A DNA stretch of 64,000 nucleotides from Gallionellales bacterium GWA2_54_124 (GCA_001801025.1 MGWO01000007.1:1116001-1180000), one strand, 5' to 3'; shown: positions 40,369-51,227, counted from the first letter of the stretch. The notes: generated by a model not told the origin, from the sequence alone. Numbers and translations are program-made.

Positions 40369-41139
40369 ATGAATATCAGACGTTATTTTGGTGAAAATTT
40401 ATTTCCTCCGATCATCGGCATCGGACTGTTCATCGTTGTCTGGATGATATTGGCTCAAAGTAGCGAAGCGCTGCCTGGCCCGATTAAGACATGGGATTCG
40501 GCTGTCGTCTTGTTCAGTGATCCGTTTTACAACCACGGACCAAATGATCAGGGTATCGGCTGGAATATTCTCAATTCATTGGGGCGGGTCGGTGTTGGTT
40601 TTGGACTGGCTGCGTTGATTGGAATTCCCCTTGGTTTTATCGTTGGCCGGGTGGAATTCATCGACAAGATGACCTCGCCCATCATCAGCATGTTACGGCC
40701 GGTATCGCCACTGGCGTGGTTGCCGATTGGACTCTTGGTTTTCAAAGCGGCGAATCCGGCGGCAATTTGGGTAATTTTTATTTCCAGTATTTGGCCGATG
40801 ATTATCAACACCGCGATGGGTGTGCGTCAGTTGCCTCAAGATTATCTCAACGTGGCACGGGTGTTGAATCTATCTGAATGGAAGATTTTTACCAAGATTT
40901 TGTTTCCGGCCACACTACCCTACATGTTAACGGGTATCCGTTTGGCAATCGGCACGGCATGGCTAGTAATCGTCGCGGCAGAAATGCTGACCGGTGGTGT
41001 CGGTATCGGTTTCTGGGTGTGGGATGAGTGGAATAACTTGAATGTCGAACATATCATCATCGCAATTTTTGTGGTGGGTATCGTCGGGCTGCTGCTGGAA
41101 ATGCTGCTAGTCAGGCTGGCAAAACGATTCAGCTACTAA
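40369..41139 (+). CDS. nrtB: ABC transporter permease, nitrate/cyanate type
   Basis: Multi-TM BPD permease; RPVSPLAWLPIGLLVFKAANPAAIWVIFISSIWPMIINTAMGV. Confidence 0.88.
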   Translation: MNIRRYFGENLFPPIIGIGLFIVVWMILAQSSEALPGPIKTWDSAVVLFSDPFYNHGPNDQGIGWNILNSLGRVGVGFGLAALIGIPLGFIVGRVEFIDKMTSPIISMLRPVSPLAWLPIGLLVFKAANPAAIWVIFISSIWPMIINTAMGVRQLPQDYLNVARVLNLSEWKIFTKILFPATLPYMLTGIRLAIGTAWLVIVAAEMLTGGVGIGFWVWDEWNNLNVEHIIIAIFVVGIVGLLLEMLLVRLAKRFSY

Positions 41140-41148
41140 GGAATCAAC

Positions 41149-41940
41149 ATGAAAAAATATGTACAAGTTGAGAACGTGCAGATGTCTTTTGAGACCCGTA
41201 ATGGTGCGTTCGTTGCACTCAAAGATGTCAATCTGAATATCGCGCGAGGGGAATTCGTTACCTTGATTGGGCACTCTGGTTGCGGAAAATCTACGCTGCT
41301 GAATCTTATTGCTGGTTTGCTGATGCCAACAGACGGAGTGCTGTTGTGTGCTGATCGTGAGATTGCCGGTCCCGGCCCTGATCGTGGGGTTGTTTTTCAA
41401 AATCATTCACTGTTGCCTTGGTTGACGTGTTTTGAAAACGTCTATCTCGCGGTTGAGCGTGTGTTTGGTGAGACTGAAGGAAGAGCTGAATTAAATCGCC
41501 GGACCCACGAGGCATTAGGCTTGGTTCATCTGACGCACGCTGAGCAAAAATTACCAAATGAGATTTCAGGTGGAATGAAACAGCGAGTTGGAATTGCTCG
41601 TGCTTTGGCAATGCAACCCAAGGTGTTGCTGATGGATGAACCATTTGGAGCTCTGGATGCGCTGACTCGTGCACATTTACAGGATGAGCTAATGAAAATC
41701 GTTGAAAAGACAAACAGTACCGTGATTATGGTGACACATGACGTGGACGAGGCTGTTTTGTTGTCGGATCGTATTGTCATGATGACAAATGGCCCCGCAG
41801 CAATGATTGGTGAAATATTGGAAGTTGATTTACCTCGTCCTCGTAATAGGTTGGCTTTGGCGAGTGATGCGGGATATCACAGAATACGGGGGGCTGTACT
41901 GGAATTTCTGTACCAAAAACATGTGAAGGAAGCTGCTTAG
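41149..41940 (+). CDS. nrtC: ABC transporter ATP-binding protein, nitrate/cyanate type
   Basis: Walker A GHSGCGKST, signature SGGMKQRVGIARAL, Walker B VLLMDEPFGALD. Confidence 0.88.
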   Translation: MKKYVQVENVQMSFETRNGAFVALKDVNLNIARGEFVTLIGHSGCGKSTLLNLIAGLLMPTDGVLLCADREIAGPGPDRGVVFQNHSLLPWLTCFENVYLAVERVFGETEGRAELNRRTHEALGLVHLTHAEQKLPNEISGGMKQRVGIARALAMQPKVLLMDEPFGALDALTRAHLQDELMKIVEKTNSTVIMVTHDVDEAVLLSDRIVMMTNGPAAMIGEILEVDLPRPRNRLALASDAGYHRIRGAVLEFLYQKHVKEAA

Positions 41941-41944
41941 TCGG

Positions 41945-42253
41945 ATGAAAAACATATTTGATCAACTTTTCACCGCATCGCTTACACGTAACCATGAAAT
42001 TTCAATCATATATTTAGGTAGAAGCAGTGATTTTTTGATGATGACTTCGGAACGTATGGTTATTCCAGACAAAAATTTCACACTGAAACAGGTGCTGACC
42101 CGGTTACGAAAACGTGGCGGAAGATGGGGCTGTGAACTTGATGATAGTCATGTGATTTGCACCGTCGATGGAGTCTCTGTGGCGTTATCTGACAACATTC
42201 TTGTGGGTAGTAAGCTAAAAATAGGTTCGCGTAAATCTGTCTTTGAGCCGTGA
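41945..42253 (+). CDS. MoaD/ThiS-like small protein lacking a C-terminal diglycine
   Basis: FTLKQVLTRLRKRGGRWGCELDDSHVICTVDGVSVALSDNILVGSKLKIG resembles the MoaD beta-grasp pattern but ends RKSVFEP. Confidence 0.55.
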   Translation: MKNIFDQLFTASLTRNHEISIIYLGRSSDFLMMTSERMVIPDKNFTLKQVLTRLRKRGGRWGCELDDSHVICTVDGVSVALSDNILVGSKLKIGSRKSVFEP

Positions 42254-42413
42254 AATTGAAAACGACGGATGGTCTATGTGAAGCCGCATAGTAATGCCAG
42301 AAATTACGGCTGTAATGGATAGTAGATGTGATTTGAGAGCTATTTTAACAATCTATTAAGTAGCCCAACCTGCTCTATTCCGGCAGTGCTACATTAATTA
42401 TGAGAGGTTGGAT

Positions 42414-44873
42414 ATGGAAGAAAATAAAAAACGATTAGTGGTGATCGGCAATGGTATGGCCGGAATCCGTACGATAGAAGAATTGCTTAAGATAGCGCCA
42501 GATGACTATGAGATTACGATATTCGGCGCGGAGCCACAGCCCAATTACAATCGCATCCTACTCTCACCGGTACTCTCCGGTGAAATGAAGTTTCAGGATA
42601 CGGTGTTGAATGATTGGGGTTGGTATCAAGAGCACAATATCACATTGCATATGGGTAAATTGGTTACAAAAATTGACCGCCAGTGTTGCGTTGTCGAAAC
42701 TGAAGATGGGCTGGTTGTGCCTTACGACCGGCTGTTGATCGCGACCGGATCGAATCCGATTATGCTGCCGATACCTGGGATGAGTCTACCGGGTGTGCTG
42801 GCCTATCGCAGTATCGACGACGTGGAAAAAATGCTGGTTGCTGCCAGAAACAGTAAGCGTGCTGTGGTGATCGGTGGTGGTTTGCTGGGGCTAGAGGCCG
42901 CTAATGGATTAGCGCTACAGGGCATGGAAGTTTCAGTAGTGCATCTGTGTGACTGGCCTATGGAACGCCAGCTCGACAAGGTAGGGGGCGGATTGCTCAA
43001 AGAGGCGCTGGAAAAGCGTGGCCTTAAATTTTATCTATCGCGTCAAAGTGAGGCAGTGCTGGGTGAAGATAAGGTCACCGGTTTGCGATTCAAAGATGGA
43101 GATCAAATCGAAGCTGATCTGTTAATCATGGCAGCAGGCATACGGCCTAATATTGCGCTTGCCAAAATGGCTGGGATTAATTGTGAACGCGGTATTGTGG
43201 TCAGCGACAATATGCAGACTGATGATCCTAATATATATTCTGTAGGGGAATGTGTGCAGCATCGAGGTCAGACTTATGGCTTGGTAGCGCCACTTTTTGA
43301 GCAGGCAAAGGTCGCTGCGAATCACTTGGCTGGTCTTGATGAGATGTGCTACCAAGGCTCTGCCGTTTCTACAAAATTAAAAGTAACCGGTATCGACCTG
43401 TTTTCGGCAGGCGACTTTAATCCTGCTGATGGTGACGAAGAATTACTGCTTCAAGACTCCAGTCGTGGCGTGTATAAAAAACTAGTGGTGCGCAGCAATA
43501 AGCTACGTGGAGCCGTAATGTACGGAGATACTGTAGATGGTTCATGGTATTTTCAGCTAATGCGCGATGGCATAGACATTTCTGAAATGCGTGAGCATAT
43601 TTTGTTTGGTCAGGCTCACATTGGCGAGGCAGGTCACGGCGGTGTATCCAGTGTAGCCAATATGGCCGACAGCGCAGAGGTCTGTGGTTGTAACGGTGTC
43701 TGCAAGGGGACGATCGTCAATGCGATTGTCGATAAGAAATTGTTTACGATCGAAGAGGTGCGCGCCCACACTAAGGCTTCCGCCTCATGCGGTTCGTGCA
43801 CGGGCTTGGTGGAGTCAATTCTGGCTAACACTTTGGGCGGCGACTATTCCGCAAAATCAAGTAAAAAGCCGATTTGTGCCTGTACCGAATCCTCGCATCA
43901 GGATGTCCCCAAGGCAATCCGTGAACTGCGCGTTAAAACCATGCCGGAATTGATGCGCGCGCTGGAATGGAAGACAGTGGACGGCTGCCACGTCTGCCGC
44001 CCAGCACTAAATTATTATTTGCTGACCGCTTGGCCTGGTGAATATCAGGATGATTCCCATTCGCGTTTTATCAACGAACGGGTTCATGCCAATATCCAGA
44101 AGGACGGCACCTATTCGGTGGTGCCGCGTATCTGGGGCGGCGTCACGACCCCGTCCGAGTTGCGTTCCATTGCTGACATCGCCGATAAATATCAAGTGCC
44201 GAGTGTGAAGATTACTGGCGGTCAGCGCATCGACCTTTTGGGGGTGACCCGCGAAAACCTGCCGAAGATGTGGGGTGATTTGGTTGCGGCGGGATTTGTC
44301 TCAGGGCACGCCTACGGTAAATCGCTGCGCACCGTGAAAACCTGTGTGGGCTCGGAATGGTGTCGTTTCGGTACGCAGGACTCCACGGGGCTTGGCATCA
44401 AGGTCGAAAAAATGACCTGGGGTTCATGGACACCGCACAAGTTTAAAATTGCCGTATCTGGTTGCCCGCGCAATTGCGCCGAGGCGACCATCAAGGATTT
44501 TGGCGTGGTGTGTGTGGATTCAGGCTATGAAATCCACATCGGCGGCAATGGCGGCATCAAAGTGCGCGTCACCGATTTCCTGTGTAAGGTCGCAACGGAA
44601 GCTGAGGTGATGGAATACTGCGGCGCGTTCATGCAACTGTATCGCGAAGAGGCGCATTACTTGGATCGTACCGCACCCTGGATAGAACGCGTCGGACTAG
44701 CTTACGTGAAGCAGCGTGTTGTGGACGATGCAGCAGGGCGTGCCGAATTGCATGCGCGCTTTCTTGAATCTCAACGCTATTCACAGGATGATCCCTGGAA
44801 AGCACGCGCGGAGGGGATGGATGCATATGAGTACACACCATTGGCCAACATTGAACAAGGAGCAATGCAATGA
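42414..44873 (+). CDS. nirB: Nitrite reductase (NADH) large subunit
   Basis: FAD/NAD N-terminus (RLVVIGNGMAGIRTIEELL), BFD-like CxC/CxxC region, siroheme/4Fe4S motif TCVGSEWCRFG...CPRNCAEA. Confidence 0.92.
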   Translation: MEENKKRLVVIGNGMAGIRTIEELLKIAPDDYEITIFGAEPQPNYNRILLSPVLSGEMKFQDTVLNDWGWYQEHNITLHMGKLVTKIDRQCCVVETEDGLVVPYDRLLIATGSNPIMLPIPGMSLPGVLAYRSIDDVEKMLVAARNSKRAVVIGGGLLGLEAANGLALQGMEVSVVHLCDWPMERQLDKVGGGLLKEALEKRGLKFYLSRQSEAVLGEDKVTGLRFKDGDQIEADLLIMAAGIRPNIALAKMAGINCERGIVVSDNMQTDDPNIYSVGECVQHRGQTYGLVAPLFEQAKVAANHLAGLDEMCYQGSAVSTKLKVTGIDLFSAGDFNPADGDEELLLQDSSRGVYKKLVVRSNKLRGAVMYGDTVDGSWYFQLMRDGIDISEMREHILFGQAHIGEAGHGGVSSVANMADSAEVCGCNGVCKGTIVNAIVDKKLFTIEEVRAHTKASASCGSCTGLVESILANTLGGDYSAKSSKKPICACTESSHQDVPKAIRELRVKTMPELMRALEWKTVDGCHVCRPALNYYLLTAWPGEYQDDSHSRFINERVHANIQKDGTYSVVPRIWGGVTTPSELRSIADIADKYQVPSVKITGGQRIDLLGVTRENLPKMWGDLVAAGFVSGHAYGKSLRTVKTCVGSEWCRFGTQDSTGLGIKVEKMTWGSWTPHKFKIAVSGCPRNCAEATIKDFGVVCVDSGYEIHIGGNGGIKVRVTDFLCKVATEAEVMEYCGAFMQLYREEAHYLDRTAPWIERVGLAYVKQRVVDDAAGRAELHARFLESQRYSQDDPWKARAEGMDAYEYTPLANIEQGAMQ

Positions 44874-45196
44874 ACTGGATACAGGTAGGTAATTTGGATG
44901 ATATTCCGCGTCAAGGTTCACGGACCATCAATACGTCAACAGGGGAGATTGCGCTATTTCGCAGTGTGGATGATCAGGTATTCGCACTGAACAACCGTTG
45001 TCCACATAAGAACGGGCCACTTTCGCAGGGTATCGTGCATGGCACACGCGTTACCTGTCCGCTGCACAGCTGGGTAATTGATCTGGAATCTGGTGAAGCT
45101 ATTGCACCTGATTCTGGCTGCGCGCACCGTTATGAAGTGCGAGTGGCTCACGGTGTGGTGCTTATTAATTTAGAGGCTGGGGTATGCAAAATATAA
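44870..45196 (+). CDS. nirD: Nitrite reductase (NADH) small subunit, Rieske type
   Basis: CPHKNGPLSQGIVHGTRVTCPLHSWVIDLESGEA. Confidence 0.92.
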   Translation: MNWIQVGNLDDIPRQGSRTINTSTGEIALFRSVDDQVFALNNRCPHKNGPLSQGIVHGTRVTCPLHSWVIDLESGEAIAPDSGCAHRYEVRVAHGVVLINLEAGVCKI

Positions 45197-47829
45197 ATAC
45201 GTCTGTGTTCAGCACGTGTCCATATTGCGGTGTCGGTTGCGGTGTTGCCGTTAGTGCGGGGATGAAAGCTACTACCTTGGCTGGGGATAAATTCCATCCA
45301 GCGAATTTCGGGCGCTTGTGTTCCAAGGGTACGGCGTTGGCCGAGACGCTCGGTGAGGAGGGGCGATTGCGCCATCCCGTTGTGAATGGGCAACGGGCGT
45401 CTTGGGATGACGCGCTGGGCTGTGTTGCGGAGGGATTCGGGCGGATCATCGCCGAGCATGGGCCGGATGCGGTAGCCTTTTACGTCTCCGGGCAGTTGCT
45501 GACAGAGGACTATTACGTTGCCAACAAGCTGATGAAGGGCTTTATTGGCAGCGCGAATATCGATACTAATTCGAGGCTGTGCATGTCTACAGCAGTGGCG
45601 GCCCACAAACGCGCCTTCGGTGCAGATGCGGTACCGGTCTGTTACGAAGATATTGAACTGGCCGATTTGGTGGTGATTGTTGGTTCCAACTATGCATGGG
45701 CACATCCGGTGCTCTACCAGCGCCTTGTCGCAGCAAAAAAAGCGCGTCGGGAAATGCGTGTGGTGGTGATCGATCCGCGTCGTACTGCGACTTGCGACAT
45801 TGCCGATTTGCATCTGGGCATCGAACCTGGCACTGATGCCTATATGTTTAATGGGCTGCTGCATCATCTGCGCCGCGAAGATGCGCTTGATCTGAGCTTT
45901 ATTGAGGAGCATGTGGACGGGTTTTCCGCCGCCTTCGATGCCGCACGGGATTCCATTCCGAAAATAGCGCAATTTTGCGGCGTTGACGAGTCAAAAATTG
46001 CCGAGTTTTTTAATCTGTTCGCCAAAACCTGCCGTACCGTGACGATTTTTTCGCAAGGTATCAATCAATCCTCCAGCGGTGTGGACAAGGCAAATGCAAT
46101 CATCAATGTACACCTAGCTACAGGGCGGATCGGGAAACCCGGCATGGGGCCGTTTTCGGTGACAGGCCAGCCGAATGCGATGGGCGGGCGCGAAGTGGGC
46201 GGGCTGGCGAATCAACTAGCGGCACATCTGGACTTCGCTGATGTGGCAAGTATCGACTTGGTTGCACGTTTCTGGAATGCGCCTGACATCGCGCAAAAAC
46301 CGGGTCTCAAGGCGATAGAGATGTTTGATGCAATTGCAGATGGAAAAATCAAAGCGGTGTGGATCATGGGTACCAATCCTGTGGTCAGTTTGCCCGATGC
46401 GGATAAGGTGCGTGCAGCTCTGCTGGGTTGCGACTTCGTAGTGATATCCGATTGCGTCGAACACACCGACACCACGGCCTGTGGCGATATCCTGCTGCCG
46501 GCCCGTGGCTGGGGTGAAAAGGACGGCACGGTAACCAATTCAGAGCGGTGTATCTCGCGTCAGCGGGCATTTCAGTCATCCGTCGGTGAAGCAATGCCGG
46601 ACTGGTGGATCGTCACTCAGGTTGCGCAGCGCATGGGCCATAAAAAGGCATTTTCCTACACCCATCCTGCGCAGATTTTTCGTGAACATGCGCGCCTGTC
46701 GGGTTTTGAAAATGAGGGGGGGCGTGCGTTCGATATCAGCGCTTGGTCAGAGCTGGGAGAAGAAGAGTACGATGCGCTGAGGCCGAAGCAATGGCCGGTT
46801 AATCGCGCGGCACCCGATGGTACTTTTCGGCTGTTTGGTGACGGGAAATTTTATACACCAAACGGTCGTGCGCGCATGATCGCGGTTACTCCGCGATTAC
46901 CAGCTATCGCTACAAATGATGAATTTCCGCTGGTGCTCAATACCGGCCGGATACGCGACCAGTGGCACACTATGACCCGTACCGGGAAAGTGCCGCGCCT
47001 GAATGCACATTCAGTCGAGCCATATGTGCAAATTCATGCAGACAACGCACATCAACTCGTTAATGGTGCACTCGCGCGATTGATCAGCCGGCAAGGCGAG
47101 ATGTTAGCACGGGTACAGGTCAGTGCAGACCAGCGTCCAGGTTCGGTATTTGTGCCGATGCACTGGAGTGAAACTTTTGCAATTTCGTCTAGAGTGGATG
47201 CGCTGGTAGCACCTATCACTGATCCAATTTCCGGTCAGCCGGAATCAAAACATACACCAATACGTATTGAGGCGTATCAGCCACACTGGCAGGGATTTAT
47301 TTTGAGTCGCAACCGTCTTGCATTGCCGGATGCCAGTTATTGTGCCTGTACAAAAGGTGAAGGTTACTGGCGACATGAGATCGCCGGCGAAAGTATGCCG
47401 GATAACTGGAGTAGCTGGGTAAAAACGGCGCTGGCAGCACAAGCCTCTGCTGTCTGGAGCGAGTATCAAGATACTGGAATGGGGCGATATCGCGCAGCTT
47501 GTCTAGTGGATGGTTTCTTGGAGGCAGTGTTTTTTATTGCCAAGGATCATGCGCTGCCCGAGCGCGAGTGGCTTGCCAGCCTGTTTGATAAGCCTGAAAT
47601 TAAGCATGATGAGTTGGCTGGGTTACTGGCTGCACGTCCGCCCAAAGGATCAGCCTCCGACAGCGGACGTGTCGTGTGCGCCTGTTATGGCGTGGGAGAA
47701 AAATCCATCCTCAATGCCATTAAAACCCATGGATTGAAGAGTGTGGACGCCATCGGACAATGTCTGAAAGCCGGAACCAATTGCGGATCATGTGTGCCGG
47801 AGCTAAGGCGTTTACTAGAAAAATATTAG
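45184..47829 (+). CDS. nasA: Assimilatory nitrate reductase, molybdopterin type, with C-terminal BFD-like [2Fe-2S] domain
   Basis: CPYCGVGCGVAV 4Fe4S site, molybdopterin oxidoreductase motifs, C-terminal VCACYGVGEKSIL...GTNCGSCVPELRRLL. Confidence 0.92.
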   Translation: MQNINTSVFSTCPYCGVGCGVAVSAGMKATTLAGDKFHPANFGRLCSKGTALAETLGEEGRLRHPVVNGQRASWDDALGCVAEGFGRIIAEHGPDAVAFYVSGQLLTEDYYVANKLMKGFIGSANIDTNSRLCMSTAVAAHKRAFGADAVPVCYEDIELADLVVIVGSNYAWAHPVLYQRLVAAKKARREMRVVVIDPRRTATCDIADLHLGIEPGTDAYMFNGLLHHLRREDALDLSFIEEHVDGFSAAFDAARDSIPKIAQFCGVDESKIAEFFNLFAKTCRTVTIFSQGINQSSSGVDKANAIINVHLATGRIGKPGMGPFSVTGQPNAMGGREVGGLANQLAAHLDFADVASIDLVARFWNAPDIAQKPGLKAIEMFDAIADGKIKAVWIMGTNPVVSLPDADKVRAALLGCDFVVISDCVEHTDTTACGDILLPARGWGEKDGTVTNSERCISRQRAFQSSVGEAMPDWWIVTQVAQRMGHKKAFSYTHPAQIFREHARLSGFENEGGRAFDISAWSELGEEEYDALRPKQWPVNRAAPDGTFRLFGDGKFYTPNGRARMIAVTPRLPAIATNDEFPLVLNTGRIRDQWHTMTRTGKVPRLNAHSVEPYVQIHADNAHQLVNGALARLISRQGEMLARVQVSADQRPGSVFVPMHWSETFAISSRVDALVAPITDPISGQPESKHTPIRIEAYQPHWQGFILSRNRLALPDASYCACTKGEGYWRHEIAGESMPDNWSSWVKTALAAQASAVWSEYQDTGMGRYRAACLVDGFLEAVFFIAKDHALPEREWLASLFDKPEIKHDELAGLLAARPPKGSASDSGRVVCACYGVGEKSILNAIKTHGLKSVDAIGQCLKAGTNCGSCVPELRRLLEKY

Positions 47830-47942
47830 CTATGAGAATTACTTGATGTTCGTGGACAAGGGGTGGCGCTAGTATTAAGATGCATAATTAATGTATCTTT
47901 GATGATGTTTCAGTATCCTTAAAATTAAGAAGGAGAATACGA

Positions 47943-50678
47943 ATGCCTATCACCCGTCGCGATTTTCTCAAGCAAAGCGCTATTGTCTCTTCAGTCGCTG
48001 CTACAGTAGGAGTTTCAATCAATGAAGTTGCCAGTGCAGCGACTTTGAACGTTGAAGCGGGCTGGCGATGGGATCGGGGGGTGTGCCGATTCTGCGGCGT
48101 GGGGTGCGGTATTCAAATAGCTACCGAAAAGGGCAAGATCGTCGCTACCAAAGCCGATATCAATTCGCCGGTTAATCGCGGGCTTAACTGCATCAAGGGT
48201 TATTTCAACGGTAAGATTATCTACGGAAAGGACCGACTTACTCAACCGCTGCTGCGCATGAAAGACGGCAAGTTCGACAAACAGGGTGAATTCGTTGCCG
48301 TCTCCTGGGAGCGCGCCTTCGACGAGATGGAGAAACAATTCAAACGTCATTACAAGGAGCTGGGCCCGACCGGAATTGGCTTCTTCGCCTCTGGTCAGCA
48401 TACTGTGCAAGAGGGCTACGCCGCCGTAAAACTGATGAAGGCCGGATTTCGCAGTAATAACATCGACCCCAACGCGCGACATTGCATGGCCTCTGCCGTA
48501 GCAGGATTTATGCAGACTTTCGGTATTGATGAGCCATCTGGGAACTATGACGACATCGAACATACTGACACGATGGTTTTATGGGGGGCGAACATGGCGG
48601 AAATGCATCCGGTTCTATGGACGCGAATTACAGACCGCAGGATGAACACGCCCGAAGTACGCGTGGTTAATCTGACCACGGTGAGCAATATGTCATCCGG
48701 TATTTCCGATCTGGAAATTATCTTCAAACCGAGTACTGATCTTGCCATCATGAACTATCTGGCGCGCGAGATTGTGACCCGCAATGCGGTTAATTGGGAC
48801 TTTGTTAATAAACACTGCGCTTTTGCAACCGGACCTACCGATATCGGTTACGGTATGCGCGGTTCGGATAAATTCGATTATGCGCCGGAGAAGGGCACTA
48901 ACGGCCGCGAACTGACCATGATGCTGGACGCTCAGGAAGCGATTGCGCAGGGCAAGCAAGCCGGTGCGACGGTGGAGCAGAAGAACCGCAATACGGCTGA
49001 CAAGCACTGGCTGATCAGTTTCGACGATTTCAAAAAAGGCGTAGAACCCTACACGATTGATTTTGTTGCAGAACTGGCAAAAGGTGACGTGGACGAGTCA
49101 CTGGATGACTTTAAGGCCAAGCTAAAAATGCTGGCTGATCTGTATATTGAGAAAAATCGTAAAGTGGTCAGCTTCTGGACCATGGGATTTAATCAACACC
49201 AGCGCGGTACCTGGGTTAATGAACAAGCTTATATGGTGCATCTGCTGCTCGGCAAACAGGCAACACCCGGCAATGGCGCATTTTCCCTGACCGGTCAGCC
49301 ATCAGCCTGCGGCACTGCACGCGAAGTCGGTACCTTCTCGCATCGTCTGCCGGCCGACATGGTGGTGAACAATCCAGATCACCGCGCAGCCTCTGAAAAA
49401 ATCTGGCAGCTGCCTGCAAAAACGCTCAATCCTAAACCTGGCAGCCATATCACCAAGCTGCTGCGCGACCTTGAAGATGGTCAGGTGAAATTTGCATGGG
49501 TACAGGTTTGCAACCCGTTCCAGGGCAGCGCCAACGCTAATCACTGGATTAAGGCCGCACGCGAGATGGATAATTTTATTGTGGTGTCCGATGGCTATCC
49601 GGGTATCTCGACCAAGGTCGCCGATCTTATACTGCCGGCCGCTATGATTTTCGAAAAATGGGGGGCTTACGGCAACGCCGAGCGTCGCACTCAGATGTGG
49701 CGCGAACAGGTTCCGCCACCGGGAGAGGCGCGTGCCGATATTTGGCAGATTATGGAGTTTTCTAAGCGCTTCAAGTTAAAAGAAGTCTGGGGGGAGCAGA
49801 AGATACCGGGGCTTAAGGCTGCAGGTTTTGCTGATGGCGTATTGCCAGATGTATTAACCGGTTCCGGACTCTCGCCTGAAGCGACGCTGTACGATGCACT
49901 GTTTGCTACCGCGGACAATAAAAAATTCAGCTGGCCGGATGCGGTTGGCAAGACCCACGATAATCATGTATCACGCCTGTTGGGGGATCACTGGTTCCCT
50001 GAAAAGGCTTTGTTTGAGGAGTATGCCAGTTTCGGTCGAGGTCATGCGCATGACCTGGCCGAATTCGATGTGTACTTCAGGGACGATGTGCGCGGGCTGA
50101 AATGGCCGGTGGTCAATGGTAAAGAGACACATTGGCGCTTCAACGAAGAATATGACCCTTATGTCAAAAAAGGCAGCGGTTTTGATTTTTACGGCAAGGC
50201 GTTCAAAAAACTGCCTTCAGGAAATTTGGATGGCGTGACCAATGCGGCGGATACCGACATCAGCGGTAAAGCCAAAATCTTTTTCCGACCTTATGCTGCG
50301 CCCGTTGAGGTGCCGGATCACGACTATGACATGTGGTTGTCCACTGGACGCGTGCTGGAGCACTGGCATTCGGGAACGATGACGAGGCGAGTGCGCGAGT
50401 TGCACTGGGCTGTGCCTGCGGCACTGATTTTTATGCATCCGGATGATGCTCGTGCCCGTGGGCTTAAGCAGGCAAGCATCGCCTGGATCGAGTCACGCCG
50501 TGGCAAGGTCAAAGCCACCGTCGAGACAGCTGGACGTAATCGTCCGCCTAAGGGGACGGTGTTTGTGCCTTGGTTTGACGAGGGGGTGTTTATTAACAAG
50601 GTGACGCTGGATGCGACCTGCCCGATTTCTAAGCAGACCGATTTTAAAAAATGCGCGGTCAAAATCTATAAGGCTTAA
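47943..50678 (+). CDS. napA: Periplasmic nitrate reductase catalytic subunit
   Basis: Tat signal [24 protein letters not shown]-terminus [17 protein letters not shown] is NapA-specific. Confidence 0.92.
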   Translation: MPITRRDFLKQSAIVSSVAATVGVSINEVASAATLNVEAGWRWDRGVCRFCGVGCGIQIATEKGKIVATKADINSPVNRGLNCIKGYFNGKIIYGKDRLTQPLLRMKDGKFDKQGEFVAVSWERAFDEMEKQFKRHYKELGPTGIGFFASGQHTVQEGYAAVKLMKAGFRSNNIDPNARHCMASAVAGFMQTFGIDEPSGNYDDIEHTDTMVLWGANMAEMHPVLWTRITDRRMNTPEVRVVNLTTVSNMSSGISDLEIIFKPSTDLAIMNYLAREIVTRNAVNWDFVNKHCAFATGPTDIGYGMRGSDKFDYAPEKGTNGRELTMMLDAQEAIAQGKQAGATVEQKNRNTADKHWLISFDDFKKGVEPYTIDFVAELAKGDVDESLDDFKAKLKMLADLYIEKNRKVVSFWTMGFNQHQRGTWVNEQAYMVHLLLGKQATPGNGAFSLTGQPSACGTAREVGTFSHRLPADMVVNNPDHRAASEKIWQLPAKTLNPKPGSHITKLLRDLEDGQVKFAWVQVCNPFQGSANANHWIKAAREMDNFIVVSDGYPGISTKVADLILPAAMIFEKWGAYGNAERRTQMWREQVPPPGEARADIWQIMEFSKRFKLKEVWGEQKIPGLKAAGFADGVLPDVLTGSGLSPEATLYDALFATADNKKFSWPDAVGKTHDNHVSRLLGDHWFPEKALFEEYASFGRGHAHDLAEFDVYFRDDVRGLKWPVVNGKETHWRFNEEYDPYVKKGSGFDFYGKAFKKLPSGNLDGVTNAADTDISGKAKIFFRPYAAPVEVPDHDYDMWLSTGRVLEHWHSGTMTRRVRELHWAVPAALIFMHPDDARARGLKQASIAWIESRRGKVKATVETAGRNRPPKGTVFVPWFDEGVFINKVTLDATCPISKQTDFKKCAVKIYKA

Positions 50679-50694
50679 GCCTAAGGGAGATGAA

Positions 50695-51177
50695 ATGATG
50701 ATTAAAAAATACCTTGTTAGCGCACTTTTTATCGCACTCTCGGCGGGTTCTGCTTATGCGACGGCACCGATCAAGACGGAAGAAATGGGACTTTCCAAGA
50801 CCAGCGTTTTTGATGTGCCGACGCCCCGTGTTTATCACTATAGCGATGCGGCACCCGGTGCAAACAAATTGCTGCCACGCGCTTATCTGGGGGCCCCGCC
50901 TCAGGTGCCGCATGCGGTCAGCGATTTTTTGCCCATTACACGTGAAAATAATCTGTGTGTTGCCTGTCATGCTCAGCCTGATCTATGGGGTAAAAAATTG
51001 GAAGCGGGTATGCCTGTGCCAATTCCAGCTACGCATTACACCGACAGGCGCAATGCTCCGGACAAAGTGACTGATCATCTGATTAACGGTCGCTACAACT
51101 GTAACCAGTGCCACGTACCGCAGACCGATGCGCCGGCGCTGGTTGAAAATACGTTTTCTAATAAAAAGAAACGCTAA
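50695..51177 (+). CDS. napB: Periplasmic nitrate reductase di-heme cytochrome subunit
   Basis: Signal peptide; CVACH and CNQCH; NapB pattern PRAYLGAPPQVPH. The supplied start 50611 overlaps napA; ATG 50695 preferred. Confidence 0.9.
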   Translation: MMIKKYLVSALFIALSAGSAYATAPIKTEEMGLSKTSVFDVPTPRVYHYSDAAPGANKLLPRAYLGAPPQVPHAVSDFLPITRENNLCVACHAQPDLWGKKLEAGMPVPIPATHYTDRRNAPDKVTDHLINGRYNCNQCHVPQTDAPALVENTFSNKKKR

Positions 51178-51227
51178 CTTAAGAAACAGGCCGGTGGATA
51201 AGCAATCTGCCGGCACTCGTGACCTAA

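Noticed and set aside
42254-42413. Second ANTAR leader before nirB
   Set aside because: No paired A1/G4 hexaloops and no terminator T-tract.
48015-48563. Long antisense ORFs inside napA, nasA, nirB and moaA
   Set aside because: They lie opposite strongly supported genes and have atypical composition; expected artefacts of GC-rich codon use.
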